From Symsagittifera roscoffensis (lineage: Eukaryota > Xenacoelomorpha > Acoela > Convolutidae), in contig NC_087063.1 in NCBI RefSeq assembly GCF_963678635.1, positions 63,533,290 through 63,597,289 of the forward strand: a stretch of 64,000 bases of DNA. The letters run 5' to 3'. Made by a program: the position numbers and the translations under genes. This document shows positions 33,282 through 44,135 of this stretch, one piece after another (position 1 is the stretch's first letter; every line of letters begins with the position of its first letter). A model generated the notes under the pieces. That model saw only the letters and a program-made list of their open reading frames with translations, did not search any database and was not told where the DNA came from.

Positions 33282-34060
33282 ACTCCTCGAGTCAAACTTA
33301 ACTCTATTTGTGCTAGAATTGCTGACTAAATTAATTACTCCAATTCTTGAGTGTGCCGGTATGCAAGTACCCATTTTAGATTTCTTGAGTGTGTTTTATA
33401 TTTGTTATGTTGATGTTGGGAAAGTTTTAGATTGATCCATCTGAAATGGATCGAAGTTCAACTGTCCAATAAAAGGTAATTGTACGGACTGTTCCGACCC
33501 TTATCTTAATGGCGTTCGCGTATTTTTTTTGATACCTAAGTATGGGAACATTCCTATTTTCTAGAGTGGGGCGTATTTTGGTAGTGACCCTTAAGCTGTA
33601 ACGAGGGTTTTAGTCTCATGTCGCAAGTGAACCGAATTGGCTCCGACCGTTCGAGGTAGAAAAAACAAGAGATAGTGTCCCTGACTCTTGAGCCAAGGGT
33701 TATAGGGTCTATTTCTCTTTAACCTCATTTGTGACTTAAGTAGGCGACTGTTACATAGTGTATTTATGGCGCTCCTGAGTGTTTTTACGACATCATGACT
33801 ACGGAGTCGAACTCACTTGACACAGCTCCGGTCTACATGCCAATTCTAGTTGTACCGTGAAAGCTTTTTAAGAAAACTATAGAAAATTTCCTGGAACGAT
33901 CTCCGAACGAGGCCTAGCTAACCGAGTAAGGGGGGGGGGGGGGTAACTAGGGACTAGGGGGACAAAAAACGAGCTAAGAGACAAAAAGCGAAACAAAAAC
34001 CAAAAAAGAATAGAAAAAGGAAAAAAACCATAAAAAACAGAAAATTTCCTGGAATGGAAA
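33282..34060 (+). mobile_element. Inverted LTR copy, left arm (outer part)
   Basis: This segment is the reverse complement of about 45213-46023. Shared landmarks include GATCCATCTGAAATGGATC (a small hairpin), GGCGCTCCTGAGTGT and the TCTCATGTCGCAAGTGAACC block. The same landmarks occur in direct orientation in the young element near 46610-47040, so this is LTR/leader sequence. It points outward-to-inward, opposite to the minus-strand coding region beside it. Confidence 0.8.
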
Positions 34061-34064
34061 AGCC

Positions 34065-34759
34065 CTATTTCGTGTTCAACAAAATTGCAACATCCAATGT
34101 CTACTTTATAATTTGAAAAAAAGTCCTGGTTCCGATCTTGTACATCCTTGATGGCTCACAGCTGTTCGTTCGCTACTTTACCTCTCAAAAGCTCTACCTC
34201 TGGTAATACCGGTTTTTCCATTTCTAACTTTTCTAGTGTGGATCTTTTTCAGAAAATTCGAACAGATCGAAAGTCCATCGTCTGTCTCTGACATAAGCGA
34301 TTTCACAAGACCTGATGAATATTTTATTTTCTCCAATCTTCTCAAGATACAAATCTTATCCGTATGGTTTGGGCAATCAAGCACTTCATTTTCTTTCACA
34401 TTTTCAGTCGTTTTAATTCGAGTTTTCACAGGTAGAGCGTATCCCAGTTTTCTTCCCCTCTGAATTGTGATAGGTATATCAAGAGTGTTCAACAAGACAA
34501 TGACGCAAAGGCCACTCTTGGTTATCGAGAAGGATCTTCCTAAATTAGCAGCACTTTGACTATTTGGTTTTGGGACTATGCATATTTGTTTATTGTCATT
34601 TAAATCATTATAATTTTTCATCCGCAAACCTACTATCGCCGCTTCGTTTGCTTTCAGCCTTAATCTCCTGCTCAAGAATACTGGAACTTTATGTTCCTTC
34701 GCCATTATCAAATTTACCGGTTTAATTACGTACTTCCTTTCCGGGTTCCGAATCCTGAA
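34065..34759 (-). repeat. 695-bp copy of retroelement internal region (protease-RT linker)
   Basis: Near-identical direct copy of 41147-41841 at an offset of 7,082 bp. It includes the 3' portion of the post-protease coding frame (YVIKPVNLIMAKEHKVP). It interrupts the left LTR/leader arm. Only a few substitutions separate the copies, so the event is recent relative to the decay of the element. Confidence 0.93.
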
Positions 34760-34784
34760 AAAAAAATCTCTATGCCGAGCAGGA

Positions 34785-35890
34785 AAGTGGATCACAGGAA
34801 GGGGACCCGAGAAGTGCTGGACACCCCAAGGAGACATCCAGCATGGACGAGAACAAACAGAGAAGGGCACACAGGGGTGTTCTGTTTGGTCAATCGACAG
34901 ACCACTGGGAGACTTGACTGGTACATGTGACCAGCCAAATGGGAAAGTGGTGCTGGTGAGAGGTGCTGGACACGCCAAGGAGACAATCAGCACGGAATCA
35001 GAACAACCAGAGTAGGACACACAGGGGTGTTCTGTTTGGTCAATCGGGTATCGTTAAAATCCACATTTCATTATAACAGATAAGTGTAAAATTGGATAAG
35101 CGGATTCCCACTGTTTTGAGGATACAATTTTACTTGAGCAGAGCTTGAAAACAGGTTCTACGGTTTTCTCTCAAGAGGTTTAGCACCCATCGCGCTTAAG
35201 GTAACTTTCGGCTCAAGAAGGGGGCTAAATCTGGGGGAAATTAGAAGGGGGCTGGTTAAGTTGGAGGTTGGCGGTTGGCGGTTGCAAATTGTAAAAAAGG
35301 GGGACACATTATAGTAACTAATCAATCGATATCGTCGATCAAGTTGCATTAGTAAACCCAGAGTCTGGGAAGATTCATCTTTAGACCATGAACAAGAGTT
35401 GCAACGCGAGAAAATCCAAATTTAAGATCGAATTAAGATAGGTACCCTGGTTGGATAGGGTGGGGGATCAGAAATAGACAATTTTTGGAAACCCGGAAGG
35501 AGAATACCTAATAAGAACATTAATAGGGGGAAGGAAAACGCGTGATAATCAGGTATCAGACATTTTTTCACGAAAGGGAGACATTGGTCACCTTTGAATT
35601 TTAGCTGGGTTCATCTTTCTGTTTTTTATCATTTTCTCGCTTGAGTTACCACGTTTTCCGGTTTAAATTTATCGGTTTTCAACGAATAGGTGATCACAAG
35701 ACTCCAGCTAACAAGTTGGGTTTCAACTTGCATCGGATCATGAAAGGGAGATAATTACAGGGGGGCTAGTAATTAAAACTTTTGGTTGTGTTTTGGTGAG
35801 CCTTTTATGCTAGAGCTCAAGTTGTGGTACTGGGGATAGTGATCTAAGGGTCCCAACACCGAAGAAGAAGGATCCGATTGTCCCAACACT
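34785..35890 (+). mobile_element. Inverted LTR/leader copy, left arm (inner part)
   Basis: Reverse complement of about 44085-45080. It starts with a unit GGGACCCGAGAAGTGCTGG through TGTTCTGTTTGGTCAATCG that is present twice (34798-34903 and 34950-35045). It then follows the right arm through TTTCTCTCAAGAGGTTTAGC and CTAGTAATTAAAACTTT to the GTCCCAACAC repeat zone. Confidence 0.8.
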
Positions 35891-36190
35891 TGAGCGAGGA
35901 GGTCTTGGGACAGTGCGAGGAGGTCTTGGGACAGCACGAGGAGGTCATGTGACAGTGCGAAGCGTCCCAACACTGGAGTGTTAGGTCTTAAGACAGTGCG
36001 AAGAGGTCTTGGGACAGTACGAGGAGGTCTTAGGACAACGCGGAGCCTCCCAACACTTGAGTGCTAGGTCTTGGGACAGTGCGAGGAGGTCATGGGACAG
36101 TAAGAGGAGGTCTTGGGACAGTGCGAAGTGTCCCAACACTTGAGTGGTAGGTCTTGGGACAGTACCAGGTGTCCCAACACTAGGAAGGGG
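35850..36190. repeat. Minisatellite with higher-order structure
   Basis: About 22-bp units based on AGGTCTTGGGACAGTGCGAGG are arranged in triplets, each triplet closed by GTCCCAACACTTGAG, giving a period near 106 bp. The minus-strand translation is a spurious heptad-like LSQDLLA array. A related, shorter array lies at 43990-44135. Confidence 0.88.
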
Positions 36191-36320
36191 ACAATACGTG
36201 AAGATAGGACATGAGGTTTCCGGAGATGGGACATGAGGTTTCAGCTTTTCATAATGCGCTGCTCGCCCCGTTGCAATTTTGCAAACCAATCTGAAAAAAA
36301 ATTCATTGTCCTGTGCCAAA
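36191..36320 (-). pseudogene. Stray fragment of pol post-integrase region
   Basis: 36215-36275 matches 37635-37690 on the same strand (GGACATGAGGTTTCAG; encodes GRAAHYEKLKPHV). It is a second copied piece of the element's own coding region beside the left arm. From 36320 to 36580 nothing is recognised. Confidence 0.7.
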
Positions 36321-36581
36321 CCTAAGCCCCCCCTTACTACGTTTCTTTTTAAGTTGTTATCCCAACAATTTTTTGTTAAAATAATTCAATTAGTGACTTT
36401 ATGAGCATGCAGATCCATTTTATGTTTTAGCACCATCAACTTTCTAAGATTTAATTGTCATGCCAAGTATTTTAAAATCCATCTACCTGCCCCGTGCCCC
36501 CTTGTACCTAACTCGTGCCCCCTATAACCTAACTCGAAAGTCCTTTGCCCCTAACTCAAGACTTCCAAGTCCGCCCAAAGC

Positions 36582-37349
36582 TCAGGTGATACTCAAGTAG
36601 TTTTTCTTGTGTAGGTGCACGGTTATCTCTGTTTCTGCAGAGACCACGTGTAGGATGGCGTACAATTCGCTAGGTTTCAACTTGCCCCTATTTGGGTCAT
36701 ACAGCCTCGTTAGTGCGAACATCACGTGTTCGGGGTCTATCGTGTTCCTTTCGTTGACCCTTGTTACCAAAAAGCACAGGTGTTTGCCCTGAACTTGTGA
36801 AACTGAAGGAGGAAGCGCAGCCATTTCTCCCAATCCTGGTCTCTGCCTAAATAGAAACTCCACATTCTGATATTCTCTCTTGAAGTCGGCCTCTAGTCTT
36901 GTGTTGAAGCTCATGTCCGCCGTTATGCAGATCGCACTTGTCCTATCAGACAAAATGAAGTCGCTGTCCGTGATCAGGATTTTCTCTGAATATTCATTGG
37001 GTATTTCAAGTTTTGTCTTGAAATTTCTCCCTATGGTGGGCTCAGCTTCCTCTTGATCCAGTTCCAACCCGTTGGTCTCTCTCACTTCCCTGGGCTTCTT
37101 TATCATCAAATTTTTGGTGTGTGTAAGTCCTGCCCCCACTCCCCGGACAAAAATATTTATCGACGTCCCTGTCGATGATGCTGATTCTAAATTATCCTGT
37201 GGTATCTCAAGTGGCCAATCGGTAGCTGTCCAACCGAAAAGCGGATCTTTTGTCTTCACATGTTTTTCTGCTGACACGTCGATCTGCTGGATACTTTGCG
37301 CTTCTTCTCTTTTGTTCTTGAGGTCACGCATCCGTTCCAGTATCCTCAA
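36582..37349 (-). pseudogene. Macrodomain-like C-terminal tail of pol, decayed element
   Basis: An uninterrupted 255-codon minus-strand frame aligns with the last about 230 residues of the young element's second ORF. Shared blocks are INIFVRGVGAGLTHT, EIPNEYSEKILITDSDFIL, CITADMSFNTRLEADFKREY and KHLCFLVTRVNER. The final block is YDPNRGKLKPSELYAILHVV. About 16 residues before YDPNRG are missing relative to the young copy, removing a predicted core strand. It remains open although most of the element is riddled with breaks. It is labelled a pseudogene because the polyprotein upstream is destroyed. Confidence 0.82.
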
Positions 37350-37460
37350 GTATGTGTTTACCCTTCTTTCTAACTCGCTCCGCTACAGGTCTATTTCCCG
37401 TTCTGGTGTCGAGTGATCCTCCTGCAAGAGTGTTCACTGTCGTTGATGATTTGCCAATCT

Positions 37461-37733
37461 TCATCGGCTGCCAGCTCTCCCACATTCACTAACTCCATCT
37501 GTTTTCTCATTATCATCCATGCTCACGTTCTCGTTGCTGTCATTCTTCTCTCTGGTGCCTTTTTCGTTCTTTTCGGATGCTGGCTCTACCAGTAGGTACT
37601 CGAGTCCCTCCTTATTCTGCGGTAAGCAACAGTCTTCCGGAGATGGGACATGAGGTTTCAGATTTTCATAATGCGCTGCTCGCCCAGTACTCAAGGGGTA
37701 AAACCGTCCTTGCTGGTGTACTTCCGTTATCAT
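37461..37733 (-). pseudogene. Post-integrase region, decayed element
   Basis: Begins MITEVHQQGRFYPLSTGRAAHY, matching the segment after the GPF motif of the young element's integrase, and runs into an acidic spacer. It is separated from the integrase core by frame breaks. Confidence 0.8.
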
Positions 37734-38090
37734 GAACGGTCCTCGCCATTTCTGTAGTAGTTTCGTCGTTCAATTCGGAGGTATAATAATCTGGAACACC
37801 CAGACATATTGTCCCACTGCATACGGCTTCGCTTGAAGTTTTTGTTCATCGTACTTCTTACGCTGTCTCATTTGTGCTTGCGCCGTGCTCCTCCCCGAGT
37901 TCGTTTAGTTCCTGTTGCCGCTCGACTGCTTCTTTCACATATGCCTGAGGCGACATCTTTTTCCCTTCCTATTCTGGAAAGAAGAATAATAGGGGCATCG
38001 CTTTATCCCTGCCACTACATCATGAAAGGGCTGATTCCCGTTGTCGAGTGTTGCGTGCTGTTGTACGCCCCTACCACTTGCGGCAGATAC

Positions 38091-39218
38091 CTAACCCAAT
38101 CTCATGTATCTCGAGCAATACACCCTCAGCATGTTCACCAGCGTTCTGTTCTGTCTTTCCACTAATCCGTTAGTCTGAGGCTGGTAAGTTGTTGAGTGTG
38201 CTTGAGCAATGTGCGATCTCCTCGTCAAATCTTTTGTCAGGTCCCACACGAAGGCTTTCCCGTTGTCCGATTGGAATGTCATCGGACAACCATATCGCGA
38301 TATCGAATGCGTTACGAAATAGTCACAAGTTTCCTCCGCTGAGGCTGTTTGACATGGCACCGCCTCTGCCAACTTTGTAAAGGGATCTTTTATGACCAGT
38401 ATTTGATTATATCCCGAGTCAGTCATGCAGATCTTCTGATGGTCAATTTGCACAACTTCGTTAAATTCCGGGCTCTCTACAGACTTGAGCGGGAACTTCA
38501 TTTTTCTAGAGTCTTTCACTTGCAAATACGATAAACATGCGTTCACCCATCTCTCGCAAGCCTTTCTTAACCCGGGCCAATCAAACCTGTGTAGTATTCC
38601 TTGTTGTACCTTATCTATCCCCTGATGTCTCATCTGGTCGTGCGATCTGAATAAAACTTCCGTCTGGTATAACTGTGGTAGTATGATGGGATTATGCTTG
38701 TGTAATATCTTCTTCTCATCTTTTCTTCTACATGCTACCACAGCATCAGCTGTGTGATAGAGCAAATCACTTCTCTCTTTGTGGAACTGGCTTAAGGTCT
38801 TGTAGCTGTTTTCTTTCATGTCCCCTTTCTCTTTGACTCCAGTTCGGATCCATTTGGATAAATTGCTTGTCATCCTGTCACTCTTTTGGGCTCGTATCAG
38901 ATCTGACACTCTGTAACTAGCTTTGACATGATCCTTCAATGCCATCATCTGACCATTCAGTTCTGCAGGATTGTGGATGTCGTCTTTCAACTTGACGCAG
39001 ACTATCTTTCTCAAGACTTCCCTGTCCTCGTGCGGTACCAGGTTTGTTCTGACTTTTGAATTGCATGAAAGTTCCCTGAACGGTTTTCTTGATACTGCAA
39101 TTCTCTCAAGCTCTTCCCCTCCGTCCACCTCCTGTTGATCTAGATTGTACATTCCCGAGGAAGGGTTGGTTTGTAGTTCCCTGTCGAGGTACCTCATTTT
39201 CTCTTCTGCCAATATCAT
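38091..39218 (-). pseudogene. Integrase, decayed element
   Basis: The open 375-codon frame includes the zinc-binding part (HDQMRHQGIDKVQQG, then CLSYLQ; one Cys of the HHCC site reads Tyr). The core keeps the acidic triad in QIDHQ, QSDNGKAF and GLVERQN. The frame stops shortly after YCSRYM. Upstream about 150 residues correspond to the RNase H-integrase linker. It is about as well matched to the young copy as the RT fragments. Confidence 0.85.
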
Positions 39219-39416
39219 GCAGAGACTATCTTGGTCATCGCTACTCTTCTCTGAGTCTTCATCTCATTCGTCGGACTACCCGGACAATTTCTCTTCTTCA
39301 GCATCTTCTTCTGATGCTGGCCACTCCACGGACTCCAGACCTAGTCCAAGGTGTTCGGCTTACTCCCTAAATGACACTTTCTCCTTTCGAAGCGTAGTCT
39401 GCCTCAGTACCTCTTC

Positions 39417-40368
39417 CTAGTTTTTCTCGACTAATGACTGCGCGACTTCTTTGTCGCCAGGTTGCTTTTCTTTCAACGAGTCCTTGCCATTAGCTGCTTC
39501 TTTCCTACTCAGTATTATGACTTCTGGCTCGTTTTTGTCATCGTTCTGGACTACGGGTTTAGCGTCTGCTAGCTTCTCGAGTAATCCCCTCAAGGCCTCA
39601 CCTATCTTCACCCTTCCTGTATCTACTCGATTGAGATCGTAGCCTTTTGCCTTTACTGTTTCCTCACTATCCTTGACTTGAGCATCACTTCCATAGGCAT
39701 CCCTCGGTTTCTCTTCAAAATAGTTATCTCTAGACGCTCCTCTGGTAGCTCGGGATGATTCTCTAAGGATTTACTTGATTTGTCGAGCCATCTCGTGAGT
39801 GGAAGGCTGTCGTACGTTTCCTTGTCCATAAAAGAGAAACCATCCTTGATTTCTGGCCTATCCGCTTCTCTTTGCTTCTGTCTCTCGTAGAATTCCGTCT
39901 TCTTACTCAAGCTATCGGCATTTTGATGTTTGTCTCTTGTTCTGTTTTCATAGATCATATTGTAGCCATCCAAGCGATATCCATATCCCAAAGTAGCTCT
40001 GATCCATTGAGTACGTTTTCAGCCAGCTGAGTGCTCTGTTGTCGACCCGTAACTTGAATGGTTCGCTACCTAGGTACGCCCTGTATTTCTCTACAAAGCT
40101 GACCACCGCAAACATCTCTGCATACTCAAGACATTGCTAACTTAGCTATCGGTCTCAAAACTGTCTTCCCGTTCCATTCTTGCTCTTGATGGAGTATGCC
40201 AGAGTTCGCTACCACCGACGCATCCGTATCTAGAACGTACATTCCTTTTTCCGCTGGCATACCAAGCATGAGTGCTTCACACAACTCATTCTTGATTCTT
40301 AGGAATGACTCTTCTGCCGCATTGTTCCACGTGAATTTCTTACCTTTATGCCTCATTAGATGTTGCAA
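39417..40368 (-). pseudogene. RNase H and linker fragments, decayed element
   Basis: 40368-40126 contains KKFTWNNAAEESFLRIK, GMYVLDTDASVVANSGILHQ and the start of RNase H. 39991-39653 continues with MRD-like NRTRDKHQNADSLSKKTEF. 39611-39417 is the spacer region. Several frame breaks separate the pieces. Confidence 0.82.
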
Positions 40369-40378
40369 CGGTTACACT

Positions 40379-41083
40379 TTATACGCATAGCCCTTGATGT
40401 ATTAATTGTAGTAATTCGCAAATGTAGTAATTCGCCCTGTAGTAATTCACAAAACCCAAAAAGCTCATCAGTTGGTGCTCCGTTTTCGGTAATTTCCAAA
40501 ACAACGCCGCTTCTACTGCGTCCGGGTCTGGTCTGATGCCATGTTTATCTACCATCCTCACAAGGTAATTTATTGAGTCCTTGAGTATCTCGCACTTCGA
40601 TGGTTTGCCTTTTAGTCCTGCTCTCTTCATGCAAGCGAACACCTCGTCCAGTCGCTCGATGTGGTCCTCTAGAGTAGGTGTCGTTATTACCACGTCATTC
40701 ACGTAGCACATCACCAGGTTGCCATATTTCTTCGTTAACCTTGTCAATGCGTGTGCCATCAATCGTTGAAAGGTAGCCGTGGCATTGCAAAGACAAAAAG
40801 GCATCCACTTCCATTGAAACAGCCGCAGCTCGCAAAAAAACTCTGTCTTGTCCCTGTCCTGCTTCCTCAGTGGTACCTACCAAAAATCCGACCCTAAATC
40901 AAGAGTTTTAAAAAACTTTGCATCCGCTAACTTCGAGAGGCTCTCCTCGTCAACTATAGGTATGGGATATGCATCCTTCACCGTGACGAAGTTCAGATAT
41001 CGAAAGTCACAACAACACCTTAGTTGGTCTGCTTTCTTCTTCGCCATCACTACTCCACACGCCCATCTCTTTTCTACATGCAT
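40379..41083 (-). pseudogene. Reverse transcriptase fragments, decayed element
   Basis: 41083-40877 carries WACGVVMAKKK and CDFRYLN, then DAYPIPIV, read without the frame break seen in the young copy. 40804-40379 carries MPFCLCNATATFQRLM. The catalytic box at 40704-40693 reads YVND instead of YVDD, so a catalytic Asp is lost. Confidence 0.87.
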
Positions 41084-41259
41084 CTGATTTGTTAGGGGTC
41101 ATACGCCTAACCCACTCCCTGTGCGGTACCACCGACTCCTCAAGCTCTATTTCGTGTTCAACAAAATTGCAACATCCAATTTCTGCTTTATAATTTGAAA
41201 AAAAGTCCTGGTTCCAATCTTGTACATCCTTGATGGCTCACAGCTGTTCGTTCGCTACT

Positions 41260-41844
41260 TTACCTCTCAAAAGCTCTACCTCTGGTAATACCGGTTTTTC
41301 CATTTCTAACTTTTCTAGTGTGGATCTTTTTCAGAAAATTCGAACAGATCGAAAGTCCATCGTCTGTCTCTGACATAAGCGATTTCACAAGACCTGATGA
41401 ATATTTTATTTTCTCCAATCTTCTCAAGATACAAATCTTATCCGTATGGTTTGGGCAATCAAGCACTTCATTTTCTTTCACATTTTCAGTCGTTTTAATT
41501 CGAGTTTTCACAGGTAGAGCGTATCCCAGTTTTCTTCCCCTCTGAATTGTGATAGGTATATCAAGAGTGTTCAACAAGACAATGACGCAAAGGCCACTCT
41601 TGGTTATCGAGAAGGATCTTCCTAAATTAGCAGCACTTTGACTATTTGGTTTTGGGACTATGCATATTTGTTTATTGTCATTTAAATCATTATAATTTTT
41701 CATCCGCAAACCTACTATCGCCGCTTCGTTTGCTTTCAGCCTTAATCTCCTGCTCAAGAATACTGGAACTTTATGTTCCTTCGCCATTATCAAATTTACC
41801 GGTTTAATTACGTACTTCCTTTCCGGGTTCCGAATCCTGAACAT
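41260..41844 (-). pseudogene. Protease-RT linker, decayed element
   Basis: The frame encodes IRNPERKYVIKPVNLIMAKE and SFSITKSGLCVIVLLNTLD, matching residues about 1256-1420 of the young element's first ORF. This is the source or sister of the copied piece at 34065-34759. Confidence 0.85.
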
Positions 41845-42423
41845 CGCATTGTTTAGATCAATTGTTACTTCAAAAGTCCTGATAAAGTCTGCCTAAAATA
41901 ATTGGTCAGACTCATCTAGATTCTCCACCACGAGAAAGCTCATCCAAAGACTGCGTTCCCTCAAGTTTAGGGCTGTTGTTGGTGTCCTGCCTAGTACACG
42001 AAGCGCCCCTTTGTTTGCTGCCGACAGCCGTATTCTCGAGTCAATTAAGTCATCTTTGTCGAAGCCCATCCTTTTTCAAGTTTCGATTGGCATGACGCTC
42101 AAAACCGCTCCTATGTCCAAAAACGCACGCAGTTGAGTTTTCTTTCCGCTTATGTCTAGTACGTGTGCCGATACGTCTGCCTCTGTCCCGATATGCATCG
42201 CATCTTCTTCTTACATAGCACAGTGTCCAATTGATCTTACTTTCAGTTCTTCTCTACCCACGTAGATTTGTCCGGCTAGGTCTTCCTCACATGTTACCGT
42301 GGTCTTCGTGTAGATGCTTATTACATCTATGTTCAGAGTTACCTCATGAAAACCATAGGCTTGCGTGTACCTGTTGTCGATGCGAACTGTTTTGCTGCCA
42401 CCTCTTGTAAGTAGTGCACTCAA
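41845..42423 (-). pseudogene. Retropepsin region, decayed element
   Basis: Minus-strand coding similarity includes LTRGGSKTVRIDNRYT and QIYVGREELKVRSIGHCAM. The active-site triplet at 42117-42109 reads Asp-Ile-Gly rather than Asp-Thr-Gly, followed by AVLSVMP. Frame breaks lie on either side. Confidence 0.8.
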
Positions 42424-42623
42424 GGCTCTAGAAAATGTTTACAGGCTTATTGCACTCAAGTAATCCGCGTACACATCGATGTGCATTATCGTCTGATTGC
42501 TCGGTTCACTCGGTTTCTTGTTACTTCGTGCCCGCCCCTGTGATGATCGACATTATTCTCGTTCCAACTTTCGTTATGACGAATGCTTTTTCCATTACCA
42601 TTTTTAGAGTGTTGCAATTTTTT

Positions 42624-43908
42624 TTATTTGTTGCACCCTCCTCGCTCGGCTTCTTGCACTGGCATTGTCCTGCATAATGTCTCATTCAACTTCTGCCTCT
42701 CAATTTTCTGCTTTAGTCGTTTCTCGATTTCTTTTGTCGCTAAGTTTTGTTTTATTTTGTTTATGTTGATAGCCTCTGCAGCTGCTTTCTCGTAGTTTGT
42801 TTCCAGAGAATTCTTGGCCTCAGCCTCCATGGCAGTTTGACTTGCGTTACGGCTTTCACAGTTTTTGTCGATAGTTCTGCACTCGCTGCCTCCGTGTTCT
42901 TCAAGTCAACATCGACTGTCCTGTTCCTCGTGTTCTGTAGCGCAGCCAGTGCTTACTTGTGTTTGGGGTGATATTGGTCTTTACCGCCTACCAAAACAAC
43001 GGACAGTCGAAGAAGCACCTCGCACCTATCGTGATGATTAAACCACTATAAAACTCATGTTTTTCCGTTTGGCTCATATCCTCTTCATCCGGTGTGTATC
43101 CCAGACATTTCATACCTTGTTTGTATGTCGTGCAATCCGCTACATGATGATCTTCTGATCCGCAATCCCAGGTGCTTGCCCATGTCATGGCGTCAGGTGC
43201 TACATTAGTGTTCGTGTTGGAGTCCCCTGGTGCATTTGCCGAGTTTGTGGTTCCATCCTTCATGATGGTCTTGGACCCCCACTCCCTATGCTCATTGCGC
43301 ACTCCCGCTTATTCCGTTGTGGCTCTATAAAATTGTCTCTAGTGCCTTGTGGTTTGTCTGTTGCCAGTTTATCTTGTGCTATTGAATTTCTCAAGAGAGC
43401 ATCCAGTTTATACTGTATGGCACAAGAATTTTCAGCTTGGTGCTTGTATCATTGTATCCATCCTAGTCTCCAGGTTCCACAACTTTTCATTCACAGTGTC
43501 GTACCGCTTCTTCATTTCCTCCATATCATTTTTGATATGTTTCTCCCGCTCTTTGTTGGTGGTCTCTATTCTGTGCGACATCTGTTGTAGCTTATCCTCC
43601 GTGGCCCTTGCCAAGCAATAGTAGTTGTCTAGGTTCTCGTTTTTGTTGTGTCTTGTTTCTTTCTTTAATTCTAGGCGGTTCTCTTAACTGCACTTCAGCT
43701 TTATGTCTATGTCATTCAATTTTGTCATCAAGTCTCCCAGCTTCACCCAGGTTGTTCTTGTTTCCTTAGTTCGTTCATCTGGGCTAACTGCCGTGGAATC
43801 TTCTAATTCCTTCCTGGTTTCCATGGTTATCGACAAAACCGTCCCAATGGTTTTGCTCTTCTCGTTTGCCGTTGTTGCCTCTTCAGCTCTTGATTTCATT
43901 CCGACCAT
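42624..43908 (-). pseudogene. Gag remnants with zinc knuckle, decayed element
   Basis: 43908-43684 and 43614-43432 encode charged coiled-coil stretches (KRYDTVNEKLWNLETRMDT). 43302-42988 holds a knuckle remnant CGSEDHHVADCTTYKQGMKC. The second knuckle is cut to ARCFFDCPLFW. 42830-42624 matches the region before protease. The capsid segment is not recognisable, so it is deleted or too decayed. Confidence 0.75.
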
Positions 43909-43989
43909 TGTAGCAATCCTCTTAGTGAACGATGTTTTCTTCGTTTGTGAGTCATTTTTTGTCGTCTCTGGTGTGTTGGTTGCCTCTTC

Positions 43990-44135
43990 TTGATTGCCTA
44001 TTGGCGTTGGGTCAGTCTGATCTCTTCTTCTTTGGGACAGTCAGATCTCTTGTCTTTCGATGTTGAGACAGTCGGATTTCTTTTCTTTTGTGTTGGGACA
44101 GTCGTATCTCTTGTTCTTTAGCGTTGGGACACTTA
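43990..44135. repeat. Short minisatellite in the right leader arm
   Basis: Four units of about 40 bp built on GTTGGGACAGTC plus TCTCTTGT. It is the counterpart of the larger array at 35850-36190 in the opposite orientation. Confidence 0.8.
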
